Positions 24,455 through 35,592 of a stretch of 64,000 nt of DNA are shown piece by piece. This DNA comes from Datisca glomerata. Lineage: Eukaryota; Streptophyta; Magnoliopsida; Cucurbitales; Datiscaceae. The DNA lies in assembly GCA_003255025.1 (NCBI GenBank), contig QANY01005488.1, forward strand, positions 558,001 through 622,000, read 5' to 3'. Made by a program: the position numbers and the translations under genes. The notes under the pieces were generated by a model. It had not been told where the DNA came from, ran no database searches, and saw nothing but the letters and a program-made list of their open reading frames with translations. Position 1 is the first letter of the stretch, and each line of letters starts with the position of its first letter.

Positions 24455-24650
24455 CGTCTTCGTGTAGGCTACATGATGGTTTCACTGACCTCGTGTATAC
24501 ATCGTGTAGTATACACAATGGCTACACTGACCTCGTGTATCCATCGTGTAGTATACACGATAGCTACAATGACCTCGTGTAGTCTTCGTATAGTATTCAT
24601 GATGGTTACACGGACATCATGTAGTTCTCGTGTAGTAAATTAATCGTGTA
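24455..24650. repeat. Palindromic minisatellite, cluster 3
   Basis: Units such as CATCGTGTAGTATACACGAT and GACCTCGTGTA, in the ULP intron after the charged linker. Confidence 0.9.
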
Positions 24651-24979
24651 CCTAACTTTGTTCTAAAATTACGTTGTACAGGAACGAGAAATTAAACGTT
24701 GAATTTTGCACCGTTGACCTTACCTGGTTTAAAAAACTAGTATTTCACATTATTAATGGCTTGAGTCAGATGTAAGAAGTTATTTATAATCTTTTTTAAT
24801 ATGGTATTTGAAATAATTATAAATATCTTAACTAATATTTATTACATTACGACATATCGATGCATACCTAGAGCTCACGAGGAGGGATTTGCAAGAATAC
24901 AACCTTCAAATCAGAATCAGTGTTGGTGATTTATTTCTGTAAGTAAGTATGATTTGTTTTTTAACTTAATGAACTGCAT

Positions 24980-25235
24980 ATCCTAGTCTACGTGCCTCAT
25001 GTAAACTTCGTGTAGACTACATGAGGCCTTCACGCTCCCTCGTGCAGATTTCGTGTAGACTATGAGGCCTTCACTGACCCCGTGTGAACTTCATGTAGAC
25101 CACACGAAGCCTTCACATATCTCATCTAGACTTTGTGTATTCTACACGAGGCCTTCACGGACCTCGTGTAGATTTCGTGTAGACTACACGAGGCCTTCAC
25201 GGGCCTCGTGTAGACTTTGTATAGTCTTCATGACC
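24980..25235. repeat. Palindromic minisatellite, cluster 4
   Basis: Units such as TCGTGTAGACTACACGAGGC with CTTCACGGACC spacers, in the intron after the HIDAYLEL exon, right behind its GTAAGT donor. Confidence 0.9.
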
Positions 25236-26019
25236 ATTTCTTATTGACGTTGAGTATTTAATTTTTTTCTCGTGACATTACAGGAGAACATGTGTGGCCG
25301 AATGACAAAGTTTGAGCAAGATCCCGCGGGTTGGATATTGACATTGATGATCAGCTCTAATACCCGATCCTCGGCTTGTAAACGAATTTTGGAAGGAGCT
25401 GGGAACAGTCGAATAAGGTTGTCTTTCCAATGAATGTGAATCGCAATCATTGGATTGCGGTTGAGTTTGATTTTTTTGGTCAATGTATTCCTATGTATAA
25501 CTCTATGAACACGTCATATCAACGCTTCTTATATATTGAAATAATGAAATCTTTCATGAAGATTGTCTTTCGGCTAGCTCAAATGATGAATATTTATGAG
25601 AGAATACAGGAGGTTAAACCCAAAGATGAGTGAAAATATGAGATCATGAAGTATCCATAACAAGAGAATGGATAAGTGAAATATACATTTTTTTAAAAGT
25701 TCACTTAAAATTTTAAACATTTTATTTTATTGTGTTTTTGCATTTCATGTGTTTTGTTGGTTAGATTATGGGAGTATTTACCCTTAAGTTTGTCAAAACT
25801 CTCGCATATGGGAAGAACCTCCAAAAATAAACTTAACAAAAAATGTCAAAAAATACCGAAGACGAATTGTAATTGACTTATTTTCACGTGACAATGTTGT
25901 ACTGAAATAATATGAATATATTTTATGAATTTTTATTTTATTAAATTTTGAATTATGGATTATAGAAATATCTTTGTGTTTGTTATTTAATAATGTCATA
26001 AAATTTAATTAGCCTGCCT

Positions 26020-26390
26020 AAATCCTACATGATGCTCATGAAGTCATCGTGTAGTCTACACGATGTCCGTGAAGTTCTAGTGTGGTCTACACGATGCCTG
26101 TGAAGTCATCGTGTAGCCTACATGAATCCTACACGAACCCCGTGAAGTTCTCGTGTAGTCTACACGATGAGTACACAATGCCCGTGAAGTCATCGTCTAG
26201 CCTACATGAATCCTACACGAATCCCATGAAGTTCTCACGTAGTCTACACGATGCCCGTGAAGTCATTGTGTAGCCTACATGAATCCTACACAAATCCTGT
26301 GAATTTCTCATGTAGTCTACACGATGCCTGAGAATAGTGTAGTCTTCATGTAGCCTACACGTTGACTTCACGAGAATCATGTAGGATTCA
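26020..26390. repeat. Palindromic minisatellite, cluster 5
   Basis: Units such as TCGTGTAGTCTACACGATGC and CGTGAAGTCATCGTGTAGCC, between the convergent 3' ends of the ULP and mudrA genes. Confidence 0.9.
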
Positions 26391-26499
26391 GGCAGGCTAA
26401 TTAAACTTTATGACATTGTAAAATAACCAACACAAATATATTTCTATATTAATATTTAATTTAAGTCTACAAAGTTTATTATTTATATTTAAGTGACTT

Positions 26500-28950
26500 G
26501 GTCATCTTGTTGAGATAGAGAAATTGGATTTCTGTACGTTTATCGGTTGTGGACAATTTTTTCATAACGTTTGCACTTCCTTCTCACTACTTCCTCACCT
26601 CTAGATTGAATTCTCTATGTCCTAGGTATGCACTTTGCAGCCTCGGTATAGGTGGCAATATAACTTTTTCATGAACCTCCTAGTTGATGACCCAATCTGC
26701 TTGATCCCCGAAAGAATGTATTGTTTTCGCATACGCAGCAATTAGAGCCTCATTTTTATAGAACCTTGAACATATACTGTGTGTGGAAATAATACGCTGC
26801 CGACATGCAGTCAATGCATGCATGCGTGGAATTTGATCAAGATCAAATTCTCTGCGCATACAAGCCTTAAGATGCAAGTTTATCACTGCTTCCCTACTCT
26901 CACCCGCAACATGAAACTCGTGGATGTCGGAAGGAAACAATGATAGTGTACATGATGCAAGATGCTTCTCATTAAGCTCAGTCTCAACCCAATTTGTCAT
27001 CTACGAGGTGATTTGATAGGCATCCGTCACGTGAGTTCTATAAGGCATGTAATGGGAAGCTTTCTAGCATCCTTCAAAATCTCATTCAAACATACTGCGA
27101 TATTTGTAGTCATTATATTGTATCGTCTTCCATCAAAATGCCTCTCAACTCCCCCCACCAACACGTATTGTGAAATATCTGAAAATGCATTTATAAAATG
27201 AATCATCAGCCGATCAAAATTTGATTGACGGTATACCTTTGCTGCTTTAAAAACCAATGCAACGGCATCTTCCTTTTTACAAATTGATTTGATATTTTTG
27301 CCCATACGGAAGATGCAAGCTTCATGAAATGCATTGAAAAAACAACTTGTAGAGCATTTAGTATACTTGTATGCCTGTCGGATATAAATACCAAGTCTTC
27401 CGGATCACTGATTATATCGTGAAGTTTATGATAGAACCATTCTCACGAATCATTATTTTCTGAATCTGCAATTCTAAATGCAATGGGATATACTTGGTTA
27501 TTCCCATCCTCTATTTTTGCAACAAATAATACTCCTTTGTATTTGGCTTTTAAGGTGGTTACGTCAACAGCAATGACAGGTCGTATACAATTGAAAAATC
27601 CACAAACAGAGGGTCCAAGAGCCATGAAAAAATATTTAAAATGATCCTGCTCAGCGGTCTCTATGTGTGTTGTTATCCCTGAAAAATATTTAGTATTGTT
27701 GTATTAAAATCGACAGAGTACATAATGGACGGGATGCGTACACGAGGTCCGTGTAACCATGGTGTAGACTACAGGATGCGTACACGAGGTTCATACAACC
27801 ATCGTATAGACTACACGATGACTACATGAGGTCCGTGTAACCATCTTGTAGACTACACGATGGCTACATGAGATCCATGTAACCCTCGTGTAGACTACAC
27901 GAGGTCCGTGTAACCATCGTGTAGACTACATGATGGATACACGAGGCTCGTGTAGTATTCATATAGACATTATGATGGAAAAATAAAAAATAAGTACCTG
28001 AACTTTTTTATTTTAACATGTGACAATATGCTGGGAGCATCCTATAGTTGTCTTTAGGAGACCCTCAAACTAATTCCAATGCATATTCTCTAGCCTTCCA
28101 TGCCTTATGGTAACCTATGTTGACACTGAAATCAAGCAGAACATCTTCAATTATGTCTTATGGCCTATATATACGTCTGACACACGTGTATTTGGACCGT
28201 ATAGAATGGCCAATCAATGAATATATAGCCTGATGGTGTTCATATCTCAAAACTTAAAATGTGCATGTATGTGTATTGATGAACTTTATAACTTTGAAGT
28301 ATGGACAATTTTTCAATTTCATGGCTCGTAACCTCCATTAGCATGTTTTCTCAACACATACAAGTACCAATATTGACTGGCTTGACTCGAAGATCTGAAA
28401 CTCAAAATTCCTTCGTATGGCCATCATACGAGTAACCTGAAGCAACTCGACTTTATCACTGTACAAATCATCCATATTTATTATGTCTGTTACAAGTTGA
28501 TTCAAATCAGCATGTTGCTCACTCGACCCAGAACGTTGTTCATTCAAATCAAGTTGGGATGGCAATGGACAACTGGTCTCAGGTTCACCACCAGTATTCA
28601 GGTCTGGAATTGTTGTATGACTGTCTCCACTGATGACTTCATCATGGTCATCTCCACGGTTTGCATCATCATACGCCCACCTAATCAAAATCATCATCAT
28701 CATCTCCATCAACATCCTTATCCTTGAAAACATTATAATTGTCATGACAAAAAATATCATCATCATGATAGTTCCTTTCAAAATGATCAAAACTCTCAAA
28801 GTGAGTAATGTTTTCATGTCGAGGTTGTCGTGACATTTGTGTTTCAGGAACCCAACTTTGATAAAATCCTGTAGTTTCAGAAACTCGAGATTGTTGTGAC
28901 ATTGTGGTTTGAGGAACCGAGCTTTGTGATGAAAAATATTTAGGCTTGGT
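26500..28950 (-). pseudogene. mudrA-type MULE transposase, frameshifted
   Basis: On the minus strand, an Asp-rich N-terminal part (about 28900-28480) leads into the mudrA N-terminal block (MMAIRRNFEFQI, about 28420). Next come the KAWKAREYAL block (about 28100), the catalytic-core start RPVIAVDVTTLKAKYKGVLF (about 27560, first Asp), and DPEDLVFISDRHTSI (about 27385, second Asp). Then LVFKAAKVYRQSNFDRLM (about 27230) and a SWIM-type region near 26850. A stop replaces the Trp of the usual SWEWF block (about 27440). In the SWIM region the C-x-C pair reads Cys-Met-Arg and the C-x-H pair reads Arg-Met-His, so half the zinc ligands are lost. Intact mudrA proteins cut at the MULE ends and move the element. 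This copy needs several frames. Confidence 0.85.
27730..27975. repeat. Palindromic minisatellite, cluster 6
   Basis: Units such as ACACGAGGTCCGTGTAACCA and TCGTGTAGACTACACGATG, between mudrA coding blocks. Confidence 0.9.
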
Positions 28951-29309
28951 ACTTACAAATAGCGGGCTTCTAAGTGATTTTGATCAATTCTCCTTAACAA
29001 AGAACTGTAAATCTCTATCTTTTAAAATTTTAACAAGAGGGCAGGTGACATGACTTCTATGAAAAAATTTGATGGACATATCATACTTTGAGGGGTCTAT
29101 TTGAAGCTTTTCATGCAATAGACCCAATAGCTCGTGGGAAGTGCAGTTAGTAGATACCTCCATAATTTGGTCTTCTCTCCATTAAAAGACCATGTTGTAC
29201 CATTTTTCACCCAATCTCCATCATAGATTACAAAAATTCAAGCTTCTGACATATCTATATATACATCAATGAAGGAAGTCAGTACAAGAATACATAATGA
29301 AATGGAATA

Positions 29310-29790
29310 TTACACGATGATCGTGTAGCCATTGTGAAGTGTACACGAGACTTTCACGGGCATCATGTAGTGTACAAAAGGCATTCACGAGCATCGTGTA
29401 GTGTACACTATACGATGATTATGTAGACATCGTGTACAGTAACAAGTTCTACACGATGATCGTGTAGATTACATGAGTGCTACACGATGATCATGTAGTG
29501 TACACGAGGATCGTGTAGTCTACAAGAGGAGTACACGATCATCATATGGTCATTATGTACACTACATGATGACATTACACGATGATCGTGTAGTCCTCAA
29601 TTAGTGTAATACATGCTACACGATACTCGTGAACTACTAAAGAAGTTCATGATGCACTACACGATCATCGTGTAGTGTACACGAGGTCTATACGGGGCTC
29701 GTGTACCCTGTATGTAGTCAACACGAGGCTCATGTAGTACTCGTGTAGACCTCATTTTACACTACACCATCGTTTATAGTGATCATGTAC
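29310..29790. repeat. Palindromic minisatellite, cluster 7 (largest)
   Basis: About 480 bp of TACACGATGATCGTGTAG and TCGTGTAGTGTACACGAGG units, upstream of mudrA and inside the right end. Confidence 0.9.
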
Positions 29791-29904
29791 AATAAATGAA
29801 CTTGAAACAACGTTCCAGAAAAAAGAAAATAAATATATATTTCCAGAAAACTTATGAAAGTGTTCCAGAGAGAAGAACTAGCAATCCTTTGATGTTAAAG
29901 GAAG

Positions 29905-29975
29905 AATGAAGAAGACGAAGAAGAAGACGAAGAAGATGAAGAAGACGAAGAAGAAAATGAAGAAGAAGTAGAAAA
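29905..29975. repeat. GAAGAC-type microsatellite
   Basis: Repeated GAAGAAGACGAAGAAGA units between cluster 7 and the right MULE end. Confidence 0.85.
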
Positions 29976-30127
29976 AATGAAAAATGAAGAAGGAGAAATG
30001 GGGTGGGTGGGGAGATTTTGAGTGTTAAGTGAGTAGACCATGACATTTGATTGGACAACTTGTAAGAAGAGCAATGGGGGAAAAGGGTGAAAAAGGGTGA
30101 AAAAGTGAAGGAAAAGTGGTAAGGTAT

Positions 30128-30204
30128 AGGGTAATTAAAAATTAGTGTAAGGGTGAATTTTTATAAAATAGTTAGTATAGAGGTCTAGTTTAGTAAAAAA
30201 ATCC
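30128..30204 (-). repeat. MULE right terminal inverted repeat
   Basis: Inverted partner of 21241-21316. It ends in AAAAAAATCC, followed by the target-duplication copy TTAGAAAAA. Confidence 0.85.
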
Positions 30205-30213
30205 TTAGAAAAA

Positions 30214-30439
30214 CACACCACTTTTTGGTCTATCAATTTTATTCATTACTACTTACTAGCCCATATTTTTTATAGAAAAAATACACTAAAAAGTGATACC
30301 CTAAATATACTAACATCCCCTCTAAATTTGAAAATGAAATTCACACCCTCTGTAGTGTAGTTTATGAATGAGGAGAATCACACTCCAAAAGATTTAACAC
30401 CGCTAAATTACTCTGGAAAGTACAATTATACTTCACTTA
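30214..30439. other. Short spacer, no gene
   Basis: AT-rich DNA between the MULE target duplication and the Tourist-like element. Confidence 0.5.
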
Positions 30440-30869
30440 CGGTCTGTTTGGAACACTTTTCGTGAATGAAATGATTTCAAATCTATTGAAGGAAATGAAA
30501 TGAAATGATTTTAAATTTGATATATTGTTTGGAATGAAATAGATTTGAAATGAAATGAAATCTAATTATTGTTTGAAAGTAAGGAGGATTTGGAAAATAA
30601 TTTAAAGAATTTACAGTTATGTCCTTAAGTTGCAACTATCCATTTTTTTAACTTTTTTAGATTAGGGCAAAAGAGTAATTTATATTTTAAATGAATAAGG
30701 ATTTCAAATCCGTCCATTTTTTGGAGGAAAATTTTTAGCCTACAAATAGGATTTGAAATTCTTTTTTATTTAAAATCCTGCAACATATAATACTTTCTGA
30801 ACAAGGAAAATGATTTCAATTCCAAAATGATTTGAAATCTTATCAAATCATGAGGTTCCAAACGGAGCA
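30440..30869. mobile_element. Tourist-like MITE (PIF/Harbinger type), 430 bp
   Basis: The inverted ends are CGGTCTGTTTGGAAC on the left and GTTCCAAACGGAGCA on the right. The flanking trinucleotide TTA is duplicated (30437-30439 and 30870-30872), the target preference of PIF/Harbinger elements. The inside is a GAAATGAAAT-rich, non-coding sequence. Confidence 0.75.
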
Positions 30870-31030
30870 TTAGCCATTTTTTCCATACTTCTCTTTCAAA
30901 TAAAAATACCCCCACACTTCTGATGGCACTAATGTCCGGTTCTATGATTCGACGATAGGTGAGACGAGATTTTCAGTAGGTGCGACGAGACAACTTACTT
31001 CCTGTGAGCTAAGAATCTAAAGGGAAAAAA

Positions 31031-31544
31031 TAGGGGTGTGCAGATTTTTTCCGAGCCGACCGAACCGAACCGAATTATTTTGATCAGTTCTTTTGATATA
31101 GCAATTGTAGTTGGTTTGGTTATTTTTAATAACCGTAGTTTTGGTTCAATTATTTTTTTCAATAACTCTGTAATCGGTTCGACCCGATTACAACCATTTT
31201 TAATATATATTTTATATTATTAATTATTGTTATTAAATTGAATATTTAGATTTAGTAGTTTAAAAAATGAATGGGTTAGTGTATGGAGTAATGAAAACTA
31301 TATTTGATTATTGATCTATTGATGTTTTCAGTTTAAAATTTTTTGCTGTTTTAAGAAGTTTTACAGGTGCAACTGAACCGGTTACAAGTAACCAAACCGA
31401 TTACTTTGATTATATTCAGTTTGGTTCGGATGGTTACACCGGTTCAGTTTGGTTCGTTTGGTCGGTTATATAGCTAACCGGTAAATTCGGTTCGATTACA
31501 AAAATGTCTTACTAACCGATCGACTCAAGTTGTGCACACCCCTA
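31031..31544. mobile_element. hAT-like MITE, 514 bp
   Basis: The ends are TAGGGGTGTGCA and TGCACACCCCTA, a perfect 12-bp inverted repeat. Flanking 8-mers GGAAAAAA and GAAAAAAA match 7/8, the hAT target length, although A-rich DNA makes this weaker. The inside is full of ACCGAACCGAA and GGTTCGGTT words. No transposase. Confidence 0.75.
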
Positions 31545-31552
31545 GAAAAAAA

Positions 31553-32844
31553 TAAATGGACTAGTCAAATCCCATGAAACTAAATTCAGTTTTTTTTTTC
31601 AAAAGGTTTTAGAATTTTTAACTCAAAATTTCTTTGACTACTTCAATATTTAATGGATTTAATTTTTTTAATCTGTATTTTTTTCTCTAAAATATTTTTA
31701 TAAATGAATTTTTCATTTTTTTTGTGAGTATTTAACTTTCCTATAATTTTTATAATAATATTTAACTAGATATTTTTGAAGGATAAAAACTTAAAACTAT
31801 AATCTCATATACATCTCATCGTTTGAAGTTACTACAAACCAAACACAGCAATCTTACATTCTCATTAATTTAGTAAAAAAATTCAAGGCATTATCAAATA
31901 TAGTAATCATGTATTTCTTCTATTTATAAAACTTAAATAATAGAATTTAAAATATAATTCAATTCTAACATATTTTTAGAAACTTTATTTATGCTATATT
32001 TATATATTAGTATAACCATTATGTTACGCAAATATAGTTACCCAAAATTAACAGAAAAAATTGCAATACAAATGAAAAATTAAAATCAAGTTAAAAATAA
32101 ATCACAAAATAGATGATTTAATTCTAATAACGTCACTTTTTTTTTAATTTTGAGAGCACGTTTCTATTATATATTTTTTTTCTAAAAACATTTATGACAT
32201 TCTACAACTTGGTTGACTTATATATCAGTAAATAATAATAATATAATATTTTAATGATTTTACTCACATAAGTTCAAAAAAAATATAATGTTAAATACAT
32301 TTTTTTAACTTATAGAAAATATGACATGATTATAAATAATAATCATAACTAAATATATAATAGAATCATTTACGTGTAATGCACGTATGTATTAACTAGT
32401 TAGAATAAAAAGTGTTAATATAGATCTCAAGGACCTATCATGAAGTGCAATCCCACCTTTAGTGATGCAGCCCCATTATGGAACTCGTTTTGAGACACCG
32501 GTTAAGATCGATTTTTTAGTAAATGCCCATATTGTTTTTTTAAGGATAAAAAATTTCAATGCCTCCTAAACTTTATTCCATTGGACATTAGAACTTTCAA
32601 ACTTTAACCCCAAAACTTGAAAAATGACGCAATAAAACTTTGTGTCATTTGTTGGAGTTTTGAGACTAAGTATTCAATGGCACAAAATTTATTGGCATCG
32701 AAAGCTTTTACCCTTTTTTTTAAACAATTTCTAAGCTCCTTCTACAAAACTGCAAATGTACTATATTGGAAAGTTACATTCACAAATAAATGAGGTATAT
32801 AAAAATATACTTCATTTAGTGTTTAATGTATTTTATTTATGTAC
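31553..32844. other. AT-rich DNA, no gene
   Basis: About 1.3 kb of mostly AT-rich sequence with no assignable frame or repeat structure. Confidence 0.5.
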
Positions 32845-32855
32845 AAATGTACCTC

Positions 32856-35581
32856 AAACGTATTTGGTTTTAGTTGTATAATAGTTTTTCATACAAAACA
32901 TGTTTTACCAGATTTGAACTCAAATTTTATGGTACATATTTCAAAGATTTCTAATGCTATAGTGATTGACTAGTTTCATCCTATTGGTTTAGGTAATTTT
33001 CTGCTCAAAATTATCACTAAGATTATTAGTAATCGACTTTATGTTATTTGCTCTCGAATTATTTCTCTCAATCAGTATGATTTCATTAGGGAACATCAAA
33101 TTATTGATTGTATTGATGGTGGATCTGAATGTTTTAATGTTTTTAGTAATAGTAGTCGTGGTGGTCATGTTGCTATGAAAATTGACATTCGTAAAGCTTT
33201 TGATTCCATCAATTAGAATTTTCTCTTTGAGGTTTTGATATGTTTTGGTTTGTCTGAGCGTTTTATTACGTTGATTAATAATATATTTGACTTGGCGAGG
33301 TTCTCGGTACTTATTGATAGGTCTCTTAAGGCTTTTTCATATGCTCACGAGGTGTTCAACATGGTGATCCCCTCTTCCTGCTCCTTTTTTGTTTGGCTGA
33401 GGACTTTTTGAGCAGACATCTTTCACATCTGATAGATTCAAATTCATTGGTTTCAATATCTTCTCCGATTGGGATGCATGCTCCGACTCACTTCTTTATG
33501 CGGATGATATTCTTCTTTTCTGCAAGGATTCTTCTAAAAATCTGCAAATGCTTTTAGATGCTTTTAAGCTTTATGACTCACTCTCTAGTCAACGAGTTAA
33601 TTGGGATCAATCCTCCATTTATTTCGGCATGAGCATCTCAAGGACCCGTATTACTGATTTTTTTGTCAAAGTCTAGAATGAGTAAGGAATGAGATTCTAT
33701 GACTTATTCAGGGATTCCTCTCTTTGTTGGTGCGCCTAAACGTCAGTGGTTGATCCTTTAAGCTAATAAAATTAAAAGTATATTGGAATCCTAGAAGGGT
33801 TTAACTTTTATCTATGACGGGTAGATTATGTCTAATTAATTTAGTGGTCCAATGTTTATTTTTACATTCCTTTCAAATTTATAGTTGGCCTTCCTCTCTT
33901 TTGAAAGATTTAAATACTGCTATTAGAAACTTCTTTGGAAGAGTTCGGTTGATACTCGTAAGTCTATTCCAGTGTCTTGGACGTTTTGCGGCAAACCTAA
34001 AGAGGAAGGGTGGCCTTGGTATCAAAAACCTTTGCATTCTTAACAAGGAAATATTGAAAAAACTTACTCGGAGGTTGTTGACTGAGGACTCTATGGTTTT
34101 CAGTTATATTTGTGCTTGTTACTTCACATAGGAACACCAACCAAGGTCATGGTATATTTCTTTTTCTATTTGGCCTAGCCTGAAATATCATTACACTCCT
34201 TTGATGCTTGAGTTTAGGTGGTTGATTGGTCGTCATTCTAAAGTTCATTTTTGCATAGACAATTGGTTGAGAATTTTGTTGATTGATTTGGTTGATGATT
34301 GTCATTCGTTACATCTTCCTTTGGAGTCCCTTATGAGAGATGAGTACATTGATCTAGGGGATTGGCGTGTCCCTGTGTCTTTTTGTTCTTCTCATCCGAC
34401 ACTTAGTTCTAAGATTGAGAGAATGTTGGTCAGGTCTAACACAGACTCATTAGTTTGAACATGCTATTTGGATGGTGTTATTTCTTGTAAAGCTGCATAT
34501 GCCTCTCTCACTGAGGTTGGAAATTCTGTTAGTTGGGGTAAGCATATTTGGAAACCAATTATTCCACCTCTCGGTCTATCATTACATGACGTTTTGTTCC
34601 ATAGAAAGATGCCTATTGATTCTGCGTTGCTTACTGATTCTACGTTGCATGCTCGTGGTTATATTTTTCCTTCTCGATATCATCTTTGTTGTGTTTTTAG
34701 AAAGAATATCAAACTTGACGGTACTTTCGTAGATCTTTGGTAGACGGCGATGAAGATATCTTTTAGCACGTAGTTGAAAAGCTTTATGGCAGACTTCCAT
34801 TATTACTATATTTTAGGTGGTGTGGTACCTTCGTAATCAAGCCACATTTGAGAGTAGAAATCCTGTCTTTGCTTAGCTTTTGCCTTGCTTTAGCGTCCCG
34901 TTCGTGAGCTTTTTAACACTTCAACAGTTTTATGTTTTGGGCCGTCCTTCCAGACCCCCACGTATCTTGAAAAATTTTTACGTCCTCCTCTATCAGGTTG
35001 GATTAAGGTGAATACAGATGGAGCGACTCTCGGTTGTCTTGGGATTGCAGGTTGTGGAGGCATTTTCCGATCATCACCGTGACATATGTTTTATTTTCGA
35101 GGCTGAGTTGATTGGTGTTATTCATGCGATTGTTTATGCTTCAACCTTTGGATGAAGGTAATTATGGTTGGAAAATAATTCTGTTTATGTGGTGTTCATT
35201 TCTTATTCTAGATCTTGAAAGGTCTCATGGCGTTGACTTACTGCTTGGGACAGATGTTTAAATCTAATCGATCATATGAATCTTATTGTCACTCATATTT
35301 ATTGGGAGGGTAACCGAGTTGCAGATTGTTTGGCATCCAAAGCCCTTGGTATAGTTACTCCAACTTGGTGGTGGAATGCTTCAAATTTTTGTTCTTTGTT
35401 TATTTTCGATCATATTTGTAACAGACCTTCTTTCAGGTTTTTTCTTTTTGTTTTCTTTTGTTTACTAATTTAATAATGCGTTGAATTGTATTAAATGTTG
35501 AGGGTGCTACAATGGTGTCAACTTAGTTAGGATGTTCCGGTACACCTACTGATTCCTATCACCAACAATCTTATATAAAAA
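32856..35581 (+). mobile_element. LINE (non-LTR retrotransposon), 5'-truncated and decayed
   Basis: An 11-bp direct repeat AAATGTACCTC flanks the element (32845-32855 and 35582-35592). The right copy follows an A tail (ATATAAAAAAA), as expected for target-primed insertion. The plus strand carries LINE reverse transcriptase blocks (KIITKIISNRLYVI about 33015; KIDIRKAFDSIN about 33185), then a zf-RVT-type region (about 34468-34743), then an RNase H-like region (KVNTDGATLG about 35010; THIYWEGNRVADCLASKALG about 35290). The N-terminal endonuclease part is absent. Multiple stops and frameshifts. Confidence 0.9.
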
Positions 35582-35592
35582 AAATGTACCTC

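Larger units (their letters stand above)
22096..25850 (+). pseudogene. DUF1985 / ULP1-type cysteine protease gene carried by the MULE
   Basis: Coding pieces appear in the order known for plant transposon-borne ULP genes. At 22096-22770 is a DUF1985-type domain (LFRETCFGHLLDLP, then KKEFSLMIGLKFGEA...), with a premature TAG near 22261. A further piece begins at about 22852 after an AG acceptor (VWVFETIPLVGSLYG). At 23581-24430 is a highly charged Glu/Lys linker. At 24848-24939 is HIDAYLELTRRDLQEY, ending at a GTAAGT donor. At 25284-25690 is the ULP1 catalytic region around NRNHWIAVEFD, with a last piece at about 25765-25850 (LKFVKTLAYGKNL). ULP1 enzymes remove SUMO with a His-Asp-Cys triad. 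Here the His is kept, the Asp position reads MYNS (Asn), and the expected Asp-Cys-Gly reads Asp-Tyr-Gly. With several stops and a damaged donor (ATAAGT), it is not functional. Confidence 0.8.
21241..30204. mobile_element. Mutator-like element (MULE) with ULP-type and mudrA-type genes, 8.96 kb
   Basis: The boundaries are defined by terminal inverted repeats and a target duplication. The left end starts GGATATTTTTTGCTTAAG. The right end read on the minus strand starts GGATTTTTTTACTAAACT. The two share further blocks such as TAAAAAT and a TTACACTAATTTTTA stretch over about 75 bp. Flanking 9-mers are TCAGAAAAA (21232-21240) and TTAGAAAAA (30205-30213), 8/9 identical, the right length for Mutator transposition. 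Inside, a plus-strand DUF1985/ULP1-type pseudogene converges on a minus-strand mudrA-type transposase pseudogene, and seven palindromic minisatellite clusters lie between coding segments. MULEs that carry ULP-like genes are known in plants (Kaonashi, CUMULE). Both genes are broken, so this copy is not autonomous. Confidence 0.9.

Noticed and set aside
21790..29790. Palindromic repeats with spacers, superficially CRISPR-like
   Set aside because: The DNA is plant nuclear, unit spacing is irregular, spacers are themselves repeat-derived, and no cas genes exist.
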